DNA of 64,000 nt, taken from the NCBI RefSeq assembly GCF_040529045.1, contig NZ_CP131914.1:2898501-2962500 (forward strand), in the 5' to 3' direction. Below the pieces are notes generated by a model that was not told the origin of the DNA, did no database searches, and saw nothing but the letters and a program-made list of their open reading frames with translations. The DNA comes from Xanthomonas indica. Its GTDB lineage: Bacteria; Pseudomonadota; Gammaproteobacteria; Xanthomonadales; Xanthomonadaceae. The translations under genes and the position numbers were made by a program. Each line of letters begins with the position of its first letter. Position 1 is the first letter of the stretch. Of the stretch, positions 21,347-31,230 are shown piece after piece.

Positions 21347-23572
21347 TCAATCGGTCTCGGTGGTCGAGGCGGCGGTGCGGACCAGCCGCAGCGCTGCCGG
21401 CCGCGCCGCGCCGCGCACCGGCGTGCCAGTCGCATACGCCGCCGCAGCGCCCGGGCTGGCCGGGATCGCGTCCAGCCGGAACACCGCCGCGGCCTCGCCG
21501 AGCCGGCGGCCCTGGTCTTCCAGCGCCCGCGCCGAGGCGCTGGCTTCCTCGACCACGGCGACGTTCTGCTGGATCGCCTGGTCCATCTGCGCCACGGTGC
21601 GGCTGACCTGCTCGATGCCCATCGACTGCTCCTGCGAGGCCGCCGAGATCTCGCCCATGATGTCGGTCACCCGCTGCACCGAGGCCACGATCTCCTGCAT
21701 GGTGCGCCCGGCCTGGTCGACCAGGACCGAGCCTTCGCTGACGCGGCCGACCGAATCGTCGATCAGCGTCTTGATCTCCTTGGCGGCGTTGGCCGAGCGC
21801 TGCGCCAGGGTCCGCACTTCGGTGGCGACCACGGCGAAGCCACGGCCCTGTTCGCCGGCGCGCGCGGCTTCCACCGCCGCGTTCAAGGCCAGGATGTTGG
21901 TCTGGAAGGCGATACCGTCGATCACCGAGATGATGTCGGCGATCTTCTTCGACGAGGCCTCGATACCGCTCATGGTCTCGACCACGCGGCCGACCACGTC
22001 GCCGCCCTGCGAGGCCACCGAGGCGGCGCCGGCGGCCAACTGGTTGGCCTGGCGCGCGTGCTCGGCGTTCTGCTTGACGGTGGAGGTCAGTTCCTCCATC
22101 GAGGCGGCGGTCTCTTCCAGGTTGGCCGCCTGCTGTTCGGTGCGGCGCGACAGGTCTTCGTTGCCGGCGGCCAGTTCGGTGGTGGCGCCGTGGATGCTGC
22201 GTGCCGCGGTCTGGATGCGGCCGACGATGTCGGCGAGCTGGTCGGCGGTGATGTTGGCGTCCTCGCGCATCTGCGCGAACACGCCGTGGAAGTCGCCGTG
22301 CATGCGCGCGCTCAGGTCGCCGGCGGCGATGGACTGCAGCAGGGCCGAGAGCTTGCCCAGGTTGCGGTCGCTGACCTCCATCATCGCGTTGAGGTCCTGC
22401 ACCATCAGCCGGAAGTCGTGCTGGAAGCGCTCGGCGTCGCCGCGCACGCTGAAGTCGCCGGCCGCGGCGGCCGCGGCCAGGCGCTTGATCTCGGTGTTGA
22501 TCGCCAGCAGGCTGGCCTTGGCCGCGTCCATCGATTCGTGCAGCACCGCACGGCTGCCGGGCAGGCGGCGCGCGTCGCGATGCAGGTCGCCGTTGGCGTA
22601 CTCGTTGAGCACGGCGATGGCATCGACGATGGCATCCAGGTGCTCGAACATCATGCGGTTGATGCTGGCGGCCAGTTCGCCGTATACGCCGGGGAAATCC
22701 TCCGGCATGCGGTGGGACATGTCCTTGTCGGCGTGCAGCACGGCCATCCGCGCGGTCTCGCTGGAGAAGCGTTCCAGCATCCGGATCATCTCGCCGGTGG
22801 CGCGCAGCATCTCGCCGGCCTCGTCGCGGCCGGGATTGTCGATGCGCACGCTGAGATCGCCGCGCGATACCGCGCGGATCGCGTCCAGGCTGCGCGACAC
22901 CGGCCGCAGCACCGAACTGCCGATCAGCCAGTTGATGCCGAAGGTGAGCAGCACCAGGATGCCGCCGGCCAGGGTCATGACCCCGGTGAAGACCAGCGCC
23001 TGCGCCTGCACGTCGTCCATGTAGACGCCGGTGCCGATGACCCAGTGCCAGGGCGCGAACGGCGCGTTGTAGGAAACCTTCTCCACCGGCGTGGTGTTGC
23101 CGGGCTTGGGCCACAGGTAGTCGACATAGCCGCCGCCGGCCTCGGCCGCCTTCACGAAATCCCGGAAGATCGGCTTGCCGTCGGCACTGAGCACCTGGCC
23201 GATGTCCTTGCCGATCAGGTCCTTGCGGGTGGGGTGCATCAGCATGGTCGGGTGCATGTCGTGCACGTAGAAGTAATCCACGCCGTCGCGGGCGCGCATC
23301 GATTCCAGGGTGCGCAGGGCGGTGTGCTGCGCCTCGTCCAGCGGCATGCTGCCCTTGTCCACTTCGGCCGCATAGGCACGGACCACGCCCAGCGCCAGCT
23401 CGATCTGGCTCTTCAGCGCCTGCTCGCGCGTGTTGCGGATGTCCAGGTACTGCATCCGCGCGGCGATCACCGCCAGCAGGACGATACCGGCGCCCAGCAG
23501 GATGGTCTGCCACAGGAACTTGCGGCGCAGTGGCAGATCCGAGAGGCGGGTGAGCAGCGAGCGAGACGACAT
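21347..23572 (-). CDS. Methyl-accepting chemotaxis protein with single-Cache sensor, no CheR tail (MCP 2)
   Basis: The 741-residue receptor has TM1 at 19-38 and a periplasmic sCache_2 domain (about 45-190) showing [15 protein letters not shown] and the late strand [17 protein letters not shown]2 lies at about 193-217. Poly-HAMP of the [14 protein letters not shown] type follows, then an intact signalling tip. sCache_2 receptors commonly sense small carboxylates, but the ligand cannot be assigned. Unlike most neighbours it ends in TTETD without a Trp-containing pentapeptide, so CheR tethering must come from other receptors in mixed arrays. Confidence 0.95.
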   Translation of the reverse strand: MSSRSLLTRLSDLPLRRKFLWQTILLGAGIVLLAVIAARMQYLDIRNTREQALKSQIELALGVVRAYAAEVDKGSMPLDEAQHTALRTLESMRARDGVDYFYVHDMHPTMLMHPTRKDLIGKDIGQVLSADGKPIFRDFVKAAEAGGGYVDYLWPKPGNTTPVEKVSYNAPFAPWHWVIGTGVYMDDVQAQALVFTGVMTLAGGILVLLTFGINWLIGSSVLRPVSRSLDAIRAVSRGDLSVRIDNPGRDEAGEMLRATGEMIRMLERFSSETARMAVLHADKDMSHRMPEDFPGVYGELAASINRMMFEHLDAIVDAIAVLNEYANGDLHRDARRLPGSRAVLHESMDAAKASLLAINTEIKRLAAAAAAGDFSVRGDAERFQHDFRLMVQDLNAMMEVSDRNLGKLSALLQSIAAGDLSARMHGDFHGVFAQMREDANITADQLADIVGRIQTAARSIHGATTELAAGNEDLSRRTEQQAANLEETAASMEELTSTVKQNAEHARQANQLAAGAASVASQGGDVVGRVVETMSGIEASSKKIADIISVIDGIAFQTNILALNAAVEAARAGEQGRGFAVVATEVRTLAQRSANAAKEIKTLIDDSVGRVSEGSVLVDQAGRTMQEIVASVQRVTDIMGEISAASQEQSMGIEQVSRTVAQMDQAIQQNVAVVEEASASARALEDQGRRLGEAAAVFRLDAIPASPGAAAAYATGTPVRGAARPAALRLVRTAASTTETD

Positions 23573-23602
23573 CGACCAGTTCCTTGGAAGGTACCCAGGG
23601 AT

Positions 23603-23630
23603 TTAGCGGCCCCGGCAACGATGAAATTGA
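23603..23630 (-). promoter_or_regulatory. Possible sigma-28-like promoter of MCP 2
   Basis: The minus strand reads TCAATTTC-N12-GCCGCTAA. The -35 is identical to that of the cheR promoter, but the spacer is one base longer than the usual 11. It ends about 30 bases before the MCP 2 start. Confidence 0.5.
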
Positions 23631-23680
23631 GCGTGTGGCGCGACCGATTCGTAGACAATCCGCGCGCCGGCGTCGCCATC

Positions 23681-23709
23681 AAAAAAATCCCCGGCGCGGA
23701 GGCCGGGGA
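23681..23709 (-). terminator. Intrinsic terminator of MCP 3
   Basis: On the minus strand TCCCCGGC, a 6-nt loop and GCCGGGGA are followed by seven T residues. Confidence 0.9.
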
Positions 23710-23738
23710 GGGGGATGCAGCGACAGGCCGGGCCGGTC

Positions 23739-26129
23739 TCAGAACTCCTGCCAGTCGGAATCGGCCAGCGCGGGTTCGACCTTGCGGGCGCGCACCGCCG
23801 CCGGCTTGGCGGAGGCGACGGCCGTCGGCTTCTTCGCCACCGGTGCCGGCTTCGGCGCGGCCACGGCCACGGCCTGCGGTGCATGCACCACCGCGGCCTG
23901 CGCCGATTGGTCGACGCGGAAGATCGACACGGACTCGATCAGCTGGCCGGCCTGCTCTTCCATCGAGCGGGCGGCGGCGGTGGCTTCTTCCACCAGCGCG
24001 GCGTTCTGCTGGGTGGTCTCGTCCATCTGGGTGACGGTCTGGTTGACCTGCTCGATGCCCGCCGACTGCTCCTGCGAGGCCGCGGCGATCTCGCCCATGA
24101 TGTCGGTGACGCGCTGCACCGAGGCCACGATCTCGGTCATGGTCTGGCCGGCCTGGCGGACCAGGGTCGAGCCGTTGGCCACCTGGCCCACGGAGGCGTC
24201 GATCAGGCCCTTGATCTCCTTGGCGGCGTTGGCCGAGCGCTGGGCGAGGGTGCGCACTTCGCTGGCCACGACCGCGAAGCCGCGGCCCTGTTCGCCGGCG
24301 CGCGCCGCTTCGACCGCGGCATTGAGCGCCAGGATGTTGGTCTGGAAGGCGATGCCGTCGATGACGCTGATGATGTCGCCGATCTTCTTCGAGGAGGCCT
24401 CGATGCCGGTCATGGTCTCGACCACGCGGCCGACCACGTCGCCGCCCTGCGAGGCGACCGAAGCGGCGCCGGCAGCGAGCTGGTTGGCCTGGCGCGCGTG
24501 TTCGGCGTTCTGCTTGACGGTGGAGGTCAGTTCCTCCATCGAGGCGGCGGTCTCTTCCAGGTTGGCGGCCTGCTGCTCGGTGCGGCGCGACAGGTCGTCG
24601 TTGCCGGCGGCGATCTCGCCGGCCGCGGCATTGATCGCGTTCGCCGCCTGCTGGATACGGCCGACGATGGCCGCCAGCTGCTCGGCGGTGGCGTTGGCGT
24701 CGTCGCGCATGGTCGCGAACACGCCCTGGAAGTCGCCATGCATGCGCGCGGTGAGGTCGCCCTGCGACAGCGCGGTCAGCAGCTTGGACACTTCGCCGAT
24801 GCTGTCGCCGTTGGCCTGCAGCAGGCCGTTGAGCTGCTGCGCCAGCTGCAGGAAGAAGCCGTGCTTGCCGTCGAGGCCGACGCGCCCGCTGAGGTCGCCG
24901 GCGGCGGCCTCGCGCACGATCTTGGCCACTTCCTGCTCGACCTGGGCTTCCAGGGTGCGGTCGCGCGATTCGCAGACGAAGCCGATATGGGCGCCGTGCT
25001 GGTCGCGGATGGCGGTGATGGTCTGGGCGATGCGCGCGTCGGCATAGGCCATCTCGCGTTCCATCACGCCCTTCTTCTCCAGCTCCGCCAGGGTCTTGGG
25101 ATCGTGCTGGTTGCCGTACTCCAGCACCGTCACCGGCGAGCCGACCAGCGGCAGGCTCGAATCGAAGGCCGGCGCGACCGAGTGGATCTGCTCGGCGTAC
25201 TTGTCGGTGAGGCCCTGCATCGAGGGGTTGGCGTAGACGATGTTGTAGTCCAGGTCGACGATGAACATGCCGATCGAGGAGTTGTCCAGCGCGGTGCGGA
25301 TGCGCAGGTTCTCGGACGCGACCGCGGCGTCGCGCTCGATGCGCCCGCGCAGGTCCTGCTGCATGCGCTTGAGCGCCTGCATCAGCTCGCCGATTTCGTC
25401 CTTGCCGTTGGCGTCGATATGCCCGTCGAGCTTGCCGCCAGCGACGTCGCTGGCCACCTTGACCGCGTCGCGCACGCTGTTGGCCAGCATCCGCCCGAAC
25501 AGGAAGGCCATGCCGATCGCCGCGACCAGGCCGATCAGCAGGCAGGCCAGCAGGGTCGCCGAGGCCTTGCCGTAGGTGCCGCTGGCGGCGTCGGCCGCGG
25601 CCTTGGCCTGGCGATCGTTCTCGGCGATCAGGGCGACGACATCGTCCACCACCTTGTTGTGCAGGGTGCGGGTCTCGCCGGTGAAGGTGTCGATGGCGTC
25701 GTCATGCAGGTCCAGCTGCAGCATTTCGTTGACGGACTGATAGGAGGCGCTGGCCTTCTTCCAGTCGGCGACCAGTCGGTCATAGAGCGCCTTTTCCTGC
25801 GGGCTGGCGATCCTCGGCGGATACTTGGCCAGGATCTGGTCCATCTGCTTCTTCAGCGCGATCGCGCGTGCCGCCGATTCCTTCTTCAGCGCATCGCTGC
25901 TGCGGATCAGGCCCTGGTAGGCCGCATTGCGGTACTCGCCCAGGATGCCGCGCATTTCGCCGCCGGTGCGCACGCTCGGCACCACCTGCGACGACACGTT
26001 CTTGGTCACGCCGTCGAGCGAATTCAGGCCGCGATAGGCGGCCACGCCCTGGATCAGCATCAGCACCAACACGACGCCGAATGCCAGCATCAGCTTGGGC
26101 ATCACCTTGAGATCTTTTATCCACTGCAT
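23739..26129 (-). CDS. Methyl-accepting chemotaxis protein with PAS domain, DWQEF tail (MCP 3)
   Basis: The 796-residue receptor has TM1 at 11-31, a helical periplasmic domain (about 32-188) and TM2 at 191-213. A HAMP is followed by a PAS domain (about 275-395, with [20 protein letters not shown] and [20 protein letters not shown]), then HAMP-like units and the signalling hairpin. The C-terminus is DWQEF. The ATG at 26129 is chosen because it gives a charged N-terminus directly before TM1; the open frame extends further upstream without homology. It lies about 100 bp downstream of a small exported protein gene and shares its sigma-28-like promoter. Confidence 0.95.
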   Translation of the reverse strand: MQWIKDLKVMPKLMLAFGVVLVLMLIQGVAAYRGLNSLDGVTKNVSSQVVPSVRTGGEMRGILGEYRNAAYQGLIRSSDALKKESAARAIALKKQMDQILAKYPPRIASPQEKALYDRLVADWKKASASYQSVNEMLQLDLHDDAIDTFTGETRTLHNKVVDDVVALIAENDRQAKAAADAASGTYGKASATLLACLLIGLVAAIGMAFLFGRMLANSVRDAVKVASDVAGGKLDGHIDANGKDEIGELMQALKRMQQDLRGRIERDAAVASENLRIRTALDNSSIGMFIVDLDYNIVYANPSMQGLTDKYAEQIHSVAPAFDSSLPLVGSPVTVLEYGNQHDPKTLAELEKKGVMEREMAYADARIAQTITAIRDQHGAHIGFVCESRDRTLEAQVEQEVAKIVREAAAGDLSGRVGLDGKHGFFLQLAQQLNGLLQANGDSIGEVSKLLTALSQGDLTARMHGDFQGVFATMRDDANATAEQLAAIVGRIQQAANAINAAAGEIAAGNDDLSRRTEQQAANLEETAASMEELTSTVKQNAEHARQANQLAAGAASVASQGGDVVGRVVETMTGIEASSKKIGDIISVIDGIAFQTNILALNAAVEAARAGEQGRGFAVVASEVRTLAQRSANAAKEIKGLIDASVGQVANGSTLVRQAGQTMTEIVASVQRVTDIMGEIAAASQEQSAGIEQVNQTVTQMDETTQQNAALVEEATAAARSMEEQAGQLIESVSIFRVDQSAQAAVVHAPQAVAVAAPKPAPVAKKPTAVASAKPAAVRARKVEPALADSDWQEF

Positions 26130-26230
26130 GAGCGCGTTTCCCGTAATTCGGAGGGGGCGACAAGGGGCAAGAACGGCAAACGCCGCCGCGCCGGACCGCC
26201 TGCACGGGTCCAGCACGGCGGCGTCAGGGC

Positions 26231-26611
26231 TTACTTGATGGTGGCCAGCTTCAGGCTGGACGGCGCGCTGACCTGGATTTCGGCGCGCGAGCTGTCGCGC
26301 TCGATCTTGCCGATCACGCACACATCCTTGCCTTCCAGCGTCTCCGGCGGGAAGCCGAACTTGCTGCGGTCGGCGCCGGCGATGCGGGCGGAGAAGGTGT
26401 GACGCGGGAACATGCCGCCCATGTACAGGAAGGTCGGCTCGCCTTCGGAATTCTGCGCGTACTTGGCTTTCTCGACCTTGCCGCAGACCATGCCGTCCTT
26501 GCCGACGAAACGGGTGGCCATCTCCGGCGGGATCATCTGCTGGGACTGGGCGAAGGTGCTGGGGCTGGCGGCGAACAGCAGGACCAGCAGCATGGGAAAG
26601 CTCGGTTTCAT
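26231..26611 (-). CDS. Small exported protein, probable OB-fold domain
   Basis: The 126-residue product has a signal peptide (residues 1-22, hydrophobic core MLLVLLFAA, cleavage near TFAQ). The mature domain alternates strands in an OB-fold-like pattern ([20 protein letters not shown], then [20 protein letters not shown]). It is therefore likely periplasmic. I do not recognise a named family. The start is the ATG followed directly by the signal peptide; a GTG at 26707 would overlap the promoter. It is the first gene after a sigma-28-like promoter and probably co-transcribed with MCP 3, hinting that it works with that receptor, perhaps as a ligand-binding partner (inference). Confidence 0.75.
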   Translation of the reverse strand: MKPSFPMLLVLLFAASPSTFAQSQQMIPPEMATRFVGKDGMVCGKVEKAKYAQNSEGEPTFLYMGGMFPRHTFSARIAGADRSKFGFPPETLEGKDVCVIGKIERDSSRAEIQVSAPSSLKLATIK

Positions 26612-26673
26612 GGAACGACTCCTTAAGGGCGGGGGGATGAAGTGAGGGCCGTGTGATGCCAGCCACTCTTCAG

Positions 26674-26700
26674 CTATCGGCCTGAAACCGGTTAACTTGA
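26674..26700 (-). promoter_or_regulatory. Sigma-28-like promoter of the exported protein/MCP 3 unit
   Basis: The minus strand reads TCAAGTTA-N11-GCCGATAG, close to consensus in both boxes with exact spacing. Confidence 0.85.
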
Positions 26701-26730
26701 TTCTCACAAGTGATAAACAGTTCGCATTTC

Positions 26731-26759
26731 AAATAAAAAACCCGCCGGGAGGCGGGTTT
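26731..26759 (-). terminator. Intrinsic terminator of cheW
   Basis: On the minus strand AAACCCGCC, a TCCC loop and GGCGGGTTT run into a TTTATTT tail, about 30 bases after the cheW stop. Confidence 0.9.
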
Positions 26760-26787
26760 CGTCTACAGCCGGGCGAACCGCCGTCCG

Positions 26788-27282
26788 TCAGGCGGCCTCG
26801 TCGACGTGGGCGTGCTGCTGGCCGAACTCGGCGCTGTCGAGCAGGGTCTCGATATCCAGCAGAATCAACATCTTGTCGTCCTGAGTGCCGATGCCGGAGA
26901 TGAAGCGGGTGTCGACCGCGGCGCCGAACTCGGGGGTCGGGCGGATCTGCTCTTCGTTCAGCGGGATCACGTCGGAGACGCTGTCCACGACGATGCCGAC
27001 CACGCGGTTCTCGACGTTGAGCACGATCATCACGGTGAAGGCGTCGTAGCGCGCCTCCTTCAGGCGCAGCTTCAGGCGCAGGTCGATCACCGGCACGATG
27101 GTGCCGCGCAGGTTGATCACGCCCTTGATGTACTCGGGGGCGTCCGGGACCCGGGTCACCGAGTCGTAGCCGCGGATTTCCTGCACCTTGAGGATATCCA
27201 CGCCGTAATGTTCTTCGCCGAGGGTGAAGCTGAGGAATTCGCCGCCGGTGGCGCCGGAGGTGGAGGTGGTCTTGTCGTTCAT
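26788..27282 (-). CDS. cheW: Chemotaxis coupling protein CheW
   Basis: The 164-residue stand-alone CheW links receptors to CheA. The domain spans about residues 18-155 and shows GEEHYGVDILKVQEIRG, the RVPDAPEYIKGVINLRGTIV core and a typical C-terminal strand pair (KMLILLDIETLL). The ATG at 27282 is set by AGGAG eight bases upstream. It sits inside the receptor run with its own near-consensus sigma-28-like promoter and terminator, so it is a single-gene transcript. Confidence 0.96.
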   Translation of the reverse strand: MNDKTTSTSGATGGEFLSFTLGEEHYGVDILKVQEIRGYDSVTRVPDAPEYIKGVINLRGTIVPVIDLRLKLRLKEARYDAFTVMIVLNVENRVVGIVVDSVSDVIPLNEEQIRPTPEFGAAVDTRFISGIGTQDDKMLILLDIETLLDSAEFGQQHAHVDEAA

Positions 27283-27348
27283 CGTGTGCTCCTGGTGCGC
27301 ACGGGATTGCGGGTGGTGGCGTGGGTGGGGAAGCGCGACTCTGATGCT

Positions 27349-27375
27349 AGATCGGCGCGGCGCCGCCAAACTTTA
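27349..27375 (-). promoter_or_regulatory. Sigma-28-like promoter of cheW
   Basis: The minus strand reads TAAAGTTT-N11-GCCGATCT: a perfect -35, exact spacing and six of eight -10 bases. Confidence 0.88.
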
Positions 27376-27404
27376 GGCCGCGAACGGCTCGCCGCTGCCG
27401 GCGT

Positions 27405-28187
27405 TCAGGAAAGCACGCCGCTCTTGCGGGCGCTGCGCTGGCGCTCGATGCGGAACACGTAGCGCTGGATCGCCGCATCGGCGCCGCGCGGCAGGTCCAG
27501 GAAGCGCATGCCCACCCGCAGGGTGTCCTGGCCGTTGGCGAGCTTGGAAACATACATGTTGCAGACCTGCAGGGTCAGCCGGATGGCATCGGCGTCGGGC
27601 AGCTGCAGGATGCAGTTCGGGCAACTCTGCTGCAGCTGCGGCATGGGCTGGCCCTGCACCAGCGCCACCGCCAGGCCGCCGCCGCTGATGTCCACCACGC
27701 GCAGCTTCAGTTCCACCTGGCCGGCGTCGTCCTCGAAACGCAGCACGCACAGCGGCGATTCGGTGACCGGGGTCTCCAGGCGGAAATGCTCGCGCCGCTG
27801 CAGGTAGTACAGCGACTCCGGCAGCGCCGCGCGGAAGCCGGACTGGCCGTTGTGTTCGGTGCGCTCGGGGCGTTCGATGCGGAAACGCACCCGCACCTTG
27901 TCCAGCTGCGCGAAGCACAGCAGGTACTCGGCCTGCTCGGCGGCGCGATTGGAGGCTTCGTTGACGCTCAGGTCCAGCAGCACGCTGTCCTCGTCCAACT
28001 CCAGCAGCGCGGTGGAGAAGGCCTGGTCGCGGCCGCCCACGTGCGCACTGACCTGCGAGCGCTGCTGGATCAGCGACTGCAGCAACTGGCGGATCTGTCG
28101 TGGCTTGGTCAGCAGGAAGCGGTCGTCCTCCACCGCTTCTTCCGGCGAAGACGGGACGGGGGAGTCGCTGGGAGTGCCTTCGGCCAT
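27405..28187 (-). CDS. ycgR: YcgR-like flagellar brake protein (YcgR-N + PilZ, c-di-GMP receptor)
   Basis: The 260-residue protein has a YcgR-type N-terminal beta domain (about 25-125) and a C-terminal PilZ domain (about 127-245). The PilZ c-di-GMP motifs are complete: the RxxxR motif is in QRREHFR and the D/NxSxxG motif in VDISGGGL. Relatives slow or bias the flagellar motor when c-di-GMP is high. It lies between MCP 4 and cheW. A GCCGATAG sequence covers the end of MCP 4 (28248-28255), but its -35 partner is poor, so the promoter is unclear. With the GGDEF/EAL protein of this locus it gives both enzyme and effector for c-di-GMP input. Confidence 0.9.
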   Translation of the reverse strand: MAEGTPSDSPVPSSPEEAVEDDRFLLTKPRQIRQLLQSLIQQRSQVSAHVGGRDQAFSTALLELDEDSVLLDLSVNEASNRAAEQAEYLLCFAQLDKVRVRFRIERPERTEHNGQSGFRAALPESLYYLQRREHFRLETPVTESPLCVLRFEDDAGQVELKLRVVDISGGGLAVALVQGQPMPQLQQSCPNCILQLPDADAIRLTLQVCNMYVSKLANGQDTLRVGMRFLDLPRGADAAIQRYVFRIERQRSARKSGVLS

Positions 28188-28247
28188 GGTGGACAGTGCG
28201 TACGGGAGGTGGGTGGGGCGGCACCGCGTCGGATCGCCCCACGCATG

Positions 28248-30455
28248 CTATCGGCTGAGCAGGGCGTTTTTGTAGCCCGGCTGCGCGTTGCCGCCAGTGG
28301 CGACGGCGCTCAGCCGCGGACGCTGCTCCAGAGTGAAGGATGCCACGGCGCGTGCCAGTGCGCCTGCCTCCTGTTCCATCGAGCGGGCACTGGCGCTGGC
28401 TTCCTCGACCAGGGCGGCATTCTGCTGGGTGGCCTCGTCCATCTGCGCGATGGTCTGGTTGACCTGCTCGATGCCGGCCGACTGCTCCTGCGAGGCCGCG
28501 GCGATGTCGCGCATGATGTCGGTGACGCGCTGCACCGACGCCACGATCTCGCGCATGGTGCCGCCGGCCTGATCGACCAGGGCCGAGCCTTGGGCGACGC
28601 GGCCGACCGAATCGTCGATCAGGGTCTTGATCTCCTTGGCCGCGTTCGACGAACGCTGGGCGAGGGTGCGCACCTCGCTCGCGACCACGGCGAAACCGCG
28701 GCCTTGTTCGCCGGCACGCGCGGCTTCGACCGCCGCGTTGAGCGCCAGGATGTTGGTCTGGAAGGCGATGCCGTCGATCACCGAGATGATGTCGGCGATC
28801 CTCTTCGAGGACGCCTCGATGCCGCTCATGGTGGTGACCACCTGGCCGACCACGCTGCCGCCCTGCGAGGCGACTGCCGCCGCGCCGACCGCCAACTGGT
28901 TGGCCTGGTGCGCATGCTCGGCATTTTGCTTGACCGTGGAGGTCAGCTCTTCCATCGACGCGGCGGTTTCCTCCAGGCTGGCGGCCTGCTGCTCGGTGCG
29001 TCGCGACAGGTCGTCGTTGCCGGCGGCGATTTCGCCGGCCGCGGTGTTGATCGCATCGGAAGCACCCTGGATCTGCCGCACGATCGCCGACAACTGCTCG
29101 GCGGTGGCGTTGGCGTCGTCCTTCATGTTCGCGTACACGCCCTGCAGGTCGGCGTCGATGCGCCGCGACAGGTCGCCCTCGGCGAGCGCGCGCAGCATCT
29201 GCTGGATGTGGCCCAGGCCGGAGGCGCTGGCGGCGAGCATGGCGTTGATCTGTTCGCCCAGCTGCAGCAGGAAGCCGTGCTTGCCGTCCAGGCGGATGCG
29301 TCCGCCGAGGTCGCCGGCCACCGCGCCGCGCACGATGCCGGCGATCTCTTCTTCCACCGCCACTTCCTCGGTGCGGTCGGCCCACTCCACCACGAAGCCC
29401 AGGCGTTGGCCGGCCGCGTCGGTCACCGGATTGACGATCAGGCGCATGGTGTGGCCGCCGACGCGGATCTGCGCGCGGTGGGTGCCCTTCAACTCGGCGA
29501 GCATGCGCGCCTGGTGTTCGGGATGGCGGTGGAACACGTCGATGGTCTTGCCCAGCAGCGCGCTGGCGTCGAACTGCGGCAGGTCGCGGCGCAGGTCGTC
29601 CTGCACGTCGCTGAGCATCTGCAGCAGCGGCCGGTTGACGTAGACGATGCGGCGCTCGGCGTCGGCGATCATCACGTTGGTGGTGACGTCGTCCAGCGCG
29701 CTGCGGATGCGCTGGTTTTCGCGCTGGGCCTCGCTGTCCTGTTCGCGGCTGTGCAGCAGTTGCGCATTGGCCGCGACCAGGGTGTGGGCGATGGAACCTT
29801 CCGGCAGGGTCAGCGCACGGATCGCCTCCGGCAGCGGTTGCTGCTGGGCGATGGCGCGCGCGGCCTGCGCCAGGTCGTGCGGATCGTGGCCCACGTCCAG
29901 CAGTTGCCGGCGCATCTGCACCGCCATCGGCACCAGGATCGCCGCTTCCACCGCCACGTACAGCGCATGGATGGCCAGGATGCCGAGCCCGGCGTCGGCG
30001 GTGAACACGCGCACCGGCAGGCCGCGGTGCTGCAGCCAGAAGAACAGCACGTGGTGCACGGCGATCGCCGCGGCGGCGACCACGATCGGACGCCAGTCGC
30101 GGTAGTACAGCAGCAGGGCGATCAGCAGGATGACCCCGAAGTGCACCTCGATCATGCCGCCGGCCTGCTGGATCAGCGCGGCCGCCAGCACCATCAGGCC
30201 CAGCGCCACGGTGCAGCGGCTCAGCAGGCTGCCCGGATACAGCTTCACCTGCAGGGCGACGACCACCAGGGTCGGCAGGCTGACCGTCAGCCACAACGTC
30301 CACGCGCCCTGATGCCAGGCGGCGACGAGGCTGGCCAGGGTGGCCAGCACAGAGACCGCGACGAACAGCCGGTCGGCCTGTGCCGCCAGCCTCTGCAGAT
30401 AGACGTAGCGCTCGTGGCCGATGAGAAGACTGCCTGGGTGAGGCGACGCGCTCAT
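28248..30455 (-). CDS. Methyl-accepting chemotaxis protein with polytopic membrane sensor and PAS domain (MCP 4)
   Basis: The 735-residue receptor differs from its neighbours. It has about six transmembrane helices in the first ~190 residues with almost no periplasmic domain. His residues stand out in [12 protein letters not shown] and [14 protein letters not shown], flanking YYRDWRP. A PAS domain follows (about 240-355, [20 protein letters not shown]), then HAMP-like units and an intact signalling tip. It ends in NALLSR, with no Trp-type CheR tail. Its ATG overlaps the TGA of the upstream small membrane-protein gene. The membrane region could sense a lipophilic signal, a redox state or a bound metal; this is inference. 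Confidence 0.94.
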   Translation of the reverse strand: MSASPHPGSLLIGHERYVYLQRLAAQADRLFVAVSVLATLASLVAAWHQGAWTLWLTVSLPTLVVVALQVKLYPGSLLSRCTVALGLMVLAAALIQQAGGMIEVHFGVILLIALLLYYRDWRPIVVAAAAIAVHHVLFFWLQHRGLPVRVFTADAGLGILAIHALYVAVEAAILVPMAVQMRRQLLDVGHDPHDLAQAARAIAQQQPLPEAIRALTLPEGSIAHTLVAANAQLLHSREQDSEAQRENQRIRSALDDVTTNVMIADAERRIVYVNRPLLQMLSDVQDDLRRDLPQFDASALLGKTIDVFHRHPEHQARMLAELKGTHRAQIRVGGHTMRLIVNPVTDAAGQRLGFVVEWADRTEEVAVEEEIAGIVRGAVAGDLGGRIRLDGKHGFLLQLGEQINAMLAASASGLGHIQQMLRALAEGDLSRRIDADLQGVYANMKDDANATAEQLSAIVRQIQGASDAINTAAGEIAAGNDDLSRRTEQQAASLEETAASMEELTSTVKQNAEHAHQANQLAVGAAAVASQGGSVVGQVVTTMSGIEASSKRIADIISVIDGIAFQTNILALNAAVEAARAGEQGRGFAVVASEVRTLAQRSSNAAKEIKTLIDDSVGRVAQGSALVDQAGGTMREIVASVQRVTDIMRDIAAASQEQSAGIEQVNQTIAQMDEATQQNAALVEEASASARSMEQEAGALARAVASFTLEQRPRLSAVATGGNAQPGYKNALLSR

Positions 30456-30955
30456 GCGAGGGATTCCTTGGAGTCGGTGGGGCATCCGCACGCGGCGGGG
30501 GAGATCAGCGGCGATGCACTGCCGCTGGCGAGCAATCGGGGGATCAGCGCAGCCGCGGCGATGGACGTGCCGCATCCGCCCAGTTGGGCCGGGCCGGCAT
30601 AGATCAGGCGGGCCTGCGCATCGAAGACGATGAGCGCGTAGGGCAGGGTCGGCGGTGCCGCGCGGTCGCGCAGGTCGACGCTGCGAATGCCTGGCAGGGA
30701 CGCCGTTGCCGGTGTGGCGCACGCGCAACCGGCCACGCGCAGGCGGAACGCGACGGGCTGGCCGGCGTTGGCGGCGGCCGGCGCGAAGGCCAGCAGGCGC
30801 GCCCGAATGCCCTCGGCGCTGTCGGCCGGTGGCGGTGTGGCGAACGCGACCAGGTGCGCAATGGCCCAGACGCTCCACACCACCAGCAGCAACAAACCCA
30901 GCGGCAATCGCAGGAAACGCCGCGGTCGGTCGGCATCCGGGGAGGGTGTCTGCAT
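30452..30955 (-). CDS. Membrane-anchored Cys-rich protein, possibly thioredoxin-like
   Basis: The 167-residue product has one N-terminal transmembrane helix (about 18-38, [20 protein letters not shown]) and a periplasmic remainder with several Cys: [17 protein letters not shown] and AACGCPT. The run [16 protein letters not shown] followed by a Cys pair is reminiscent of thioredoxin-like DUF6436-type proteins, but a standard CxxC is not obvious. The ATG at 30955 is preferred over a GTG at 30982, which would lie too close to the promoter. It is coupled to MCP 4 by an ATGA overlap, suggesting that it assists that receptor. Confidence 0.7.
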   Translation of the reverse strand: MQTPSPDADRPRRFLRLPLGLLLLVVWSVWAIAHLVAFATPPPADSAEGIRARLLAFAPAAANAGQPVAFRLRVAGCACATPATASLPGIRSVDLRDRAAPPTLPYALIVFDAQARLIYAGPAQLGGCGTSIAAAALIPRLLASGSASPLISPAACGCPTDSKESLA

Positions 30956-30998
30956 GGAAGGCGGCCAGGACGGCGCCGGCACTTACCGGCTGTTCACG

Positions 30999-31025
30999 TT
31001 ATCGACAATGGCTATCGTTCCTTAA
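30999..31025 (-). promoter_or_regulatory. Sigma-28-like promoter of the Cys-rich protein/MCP 4 unit
   Basis: The minus strand reads TTAAGGAA-N11-GTCGATAA. Seven of eight -10 bases match and the spacing is exact. It ends 44 bases before the ATG at 30955. Confidence 0.72.
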
Positions 31026-31230
31026 GGTGGCATTCATCACATTTCACGCTCCGGTCACGTTGCCAGTTCTCGATTCGAGGCAAAACACGACCGACAGACA
31101 TGGAAACGCCATGGCCGCGGAAGGTGCCGCGGCCGATCGGTCGTCCGGGGTGTCGCCGCGTGAGCCGCGGTGCCGTCGAGCGGGTTGCACAGCGGGCAGG
31201 CCGGCGCTCGCCCGGCCTGCGCGTGCCGGC

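Noticed and set aside
28248-28274. Sigma-28-like promoter for the ycgR gene
   Set aside because: GCCGATAG is present, but it coincides with the MCP 4 stop codon region, and the sequence at the -35 position (TACAAAAA) matches poorly.
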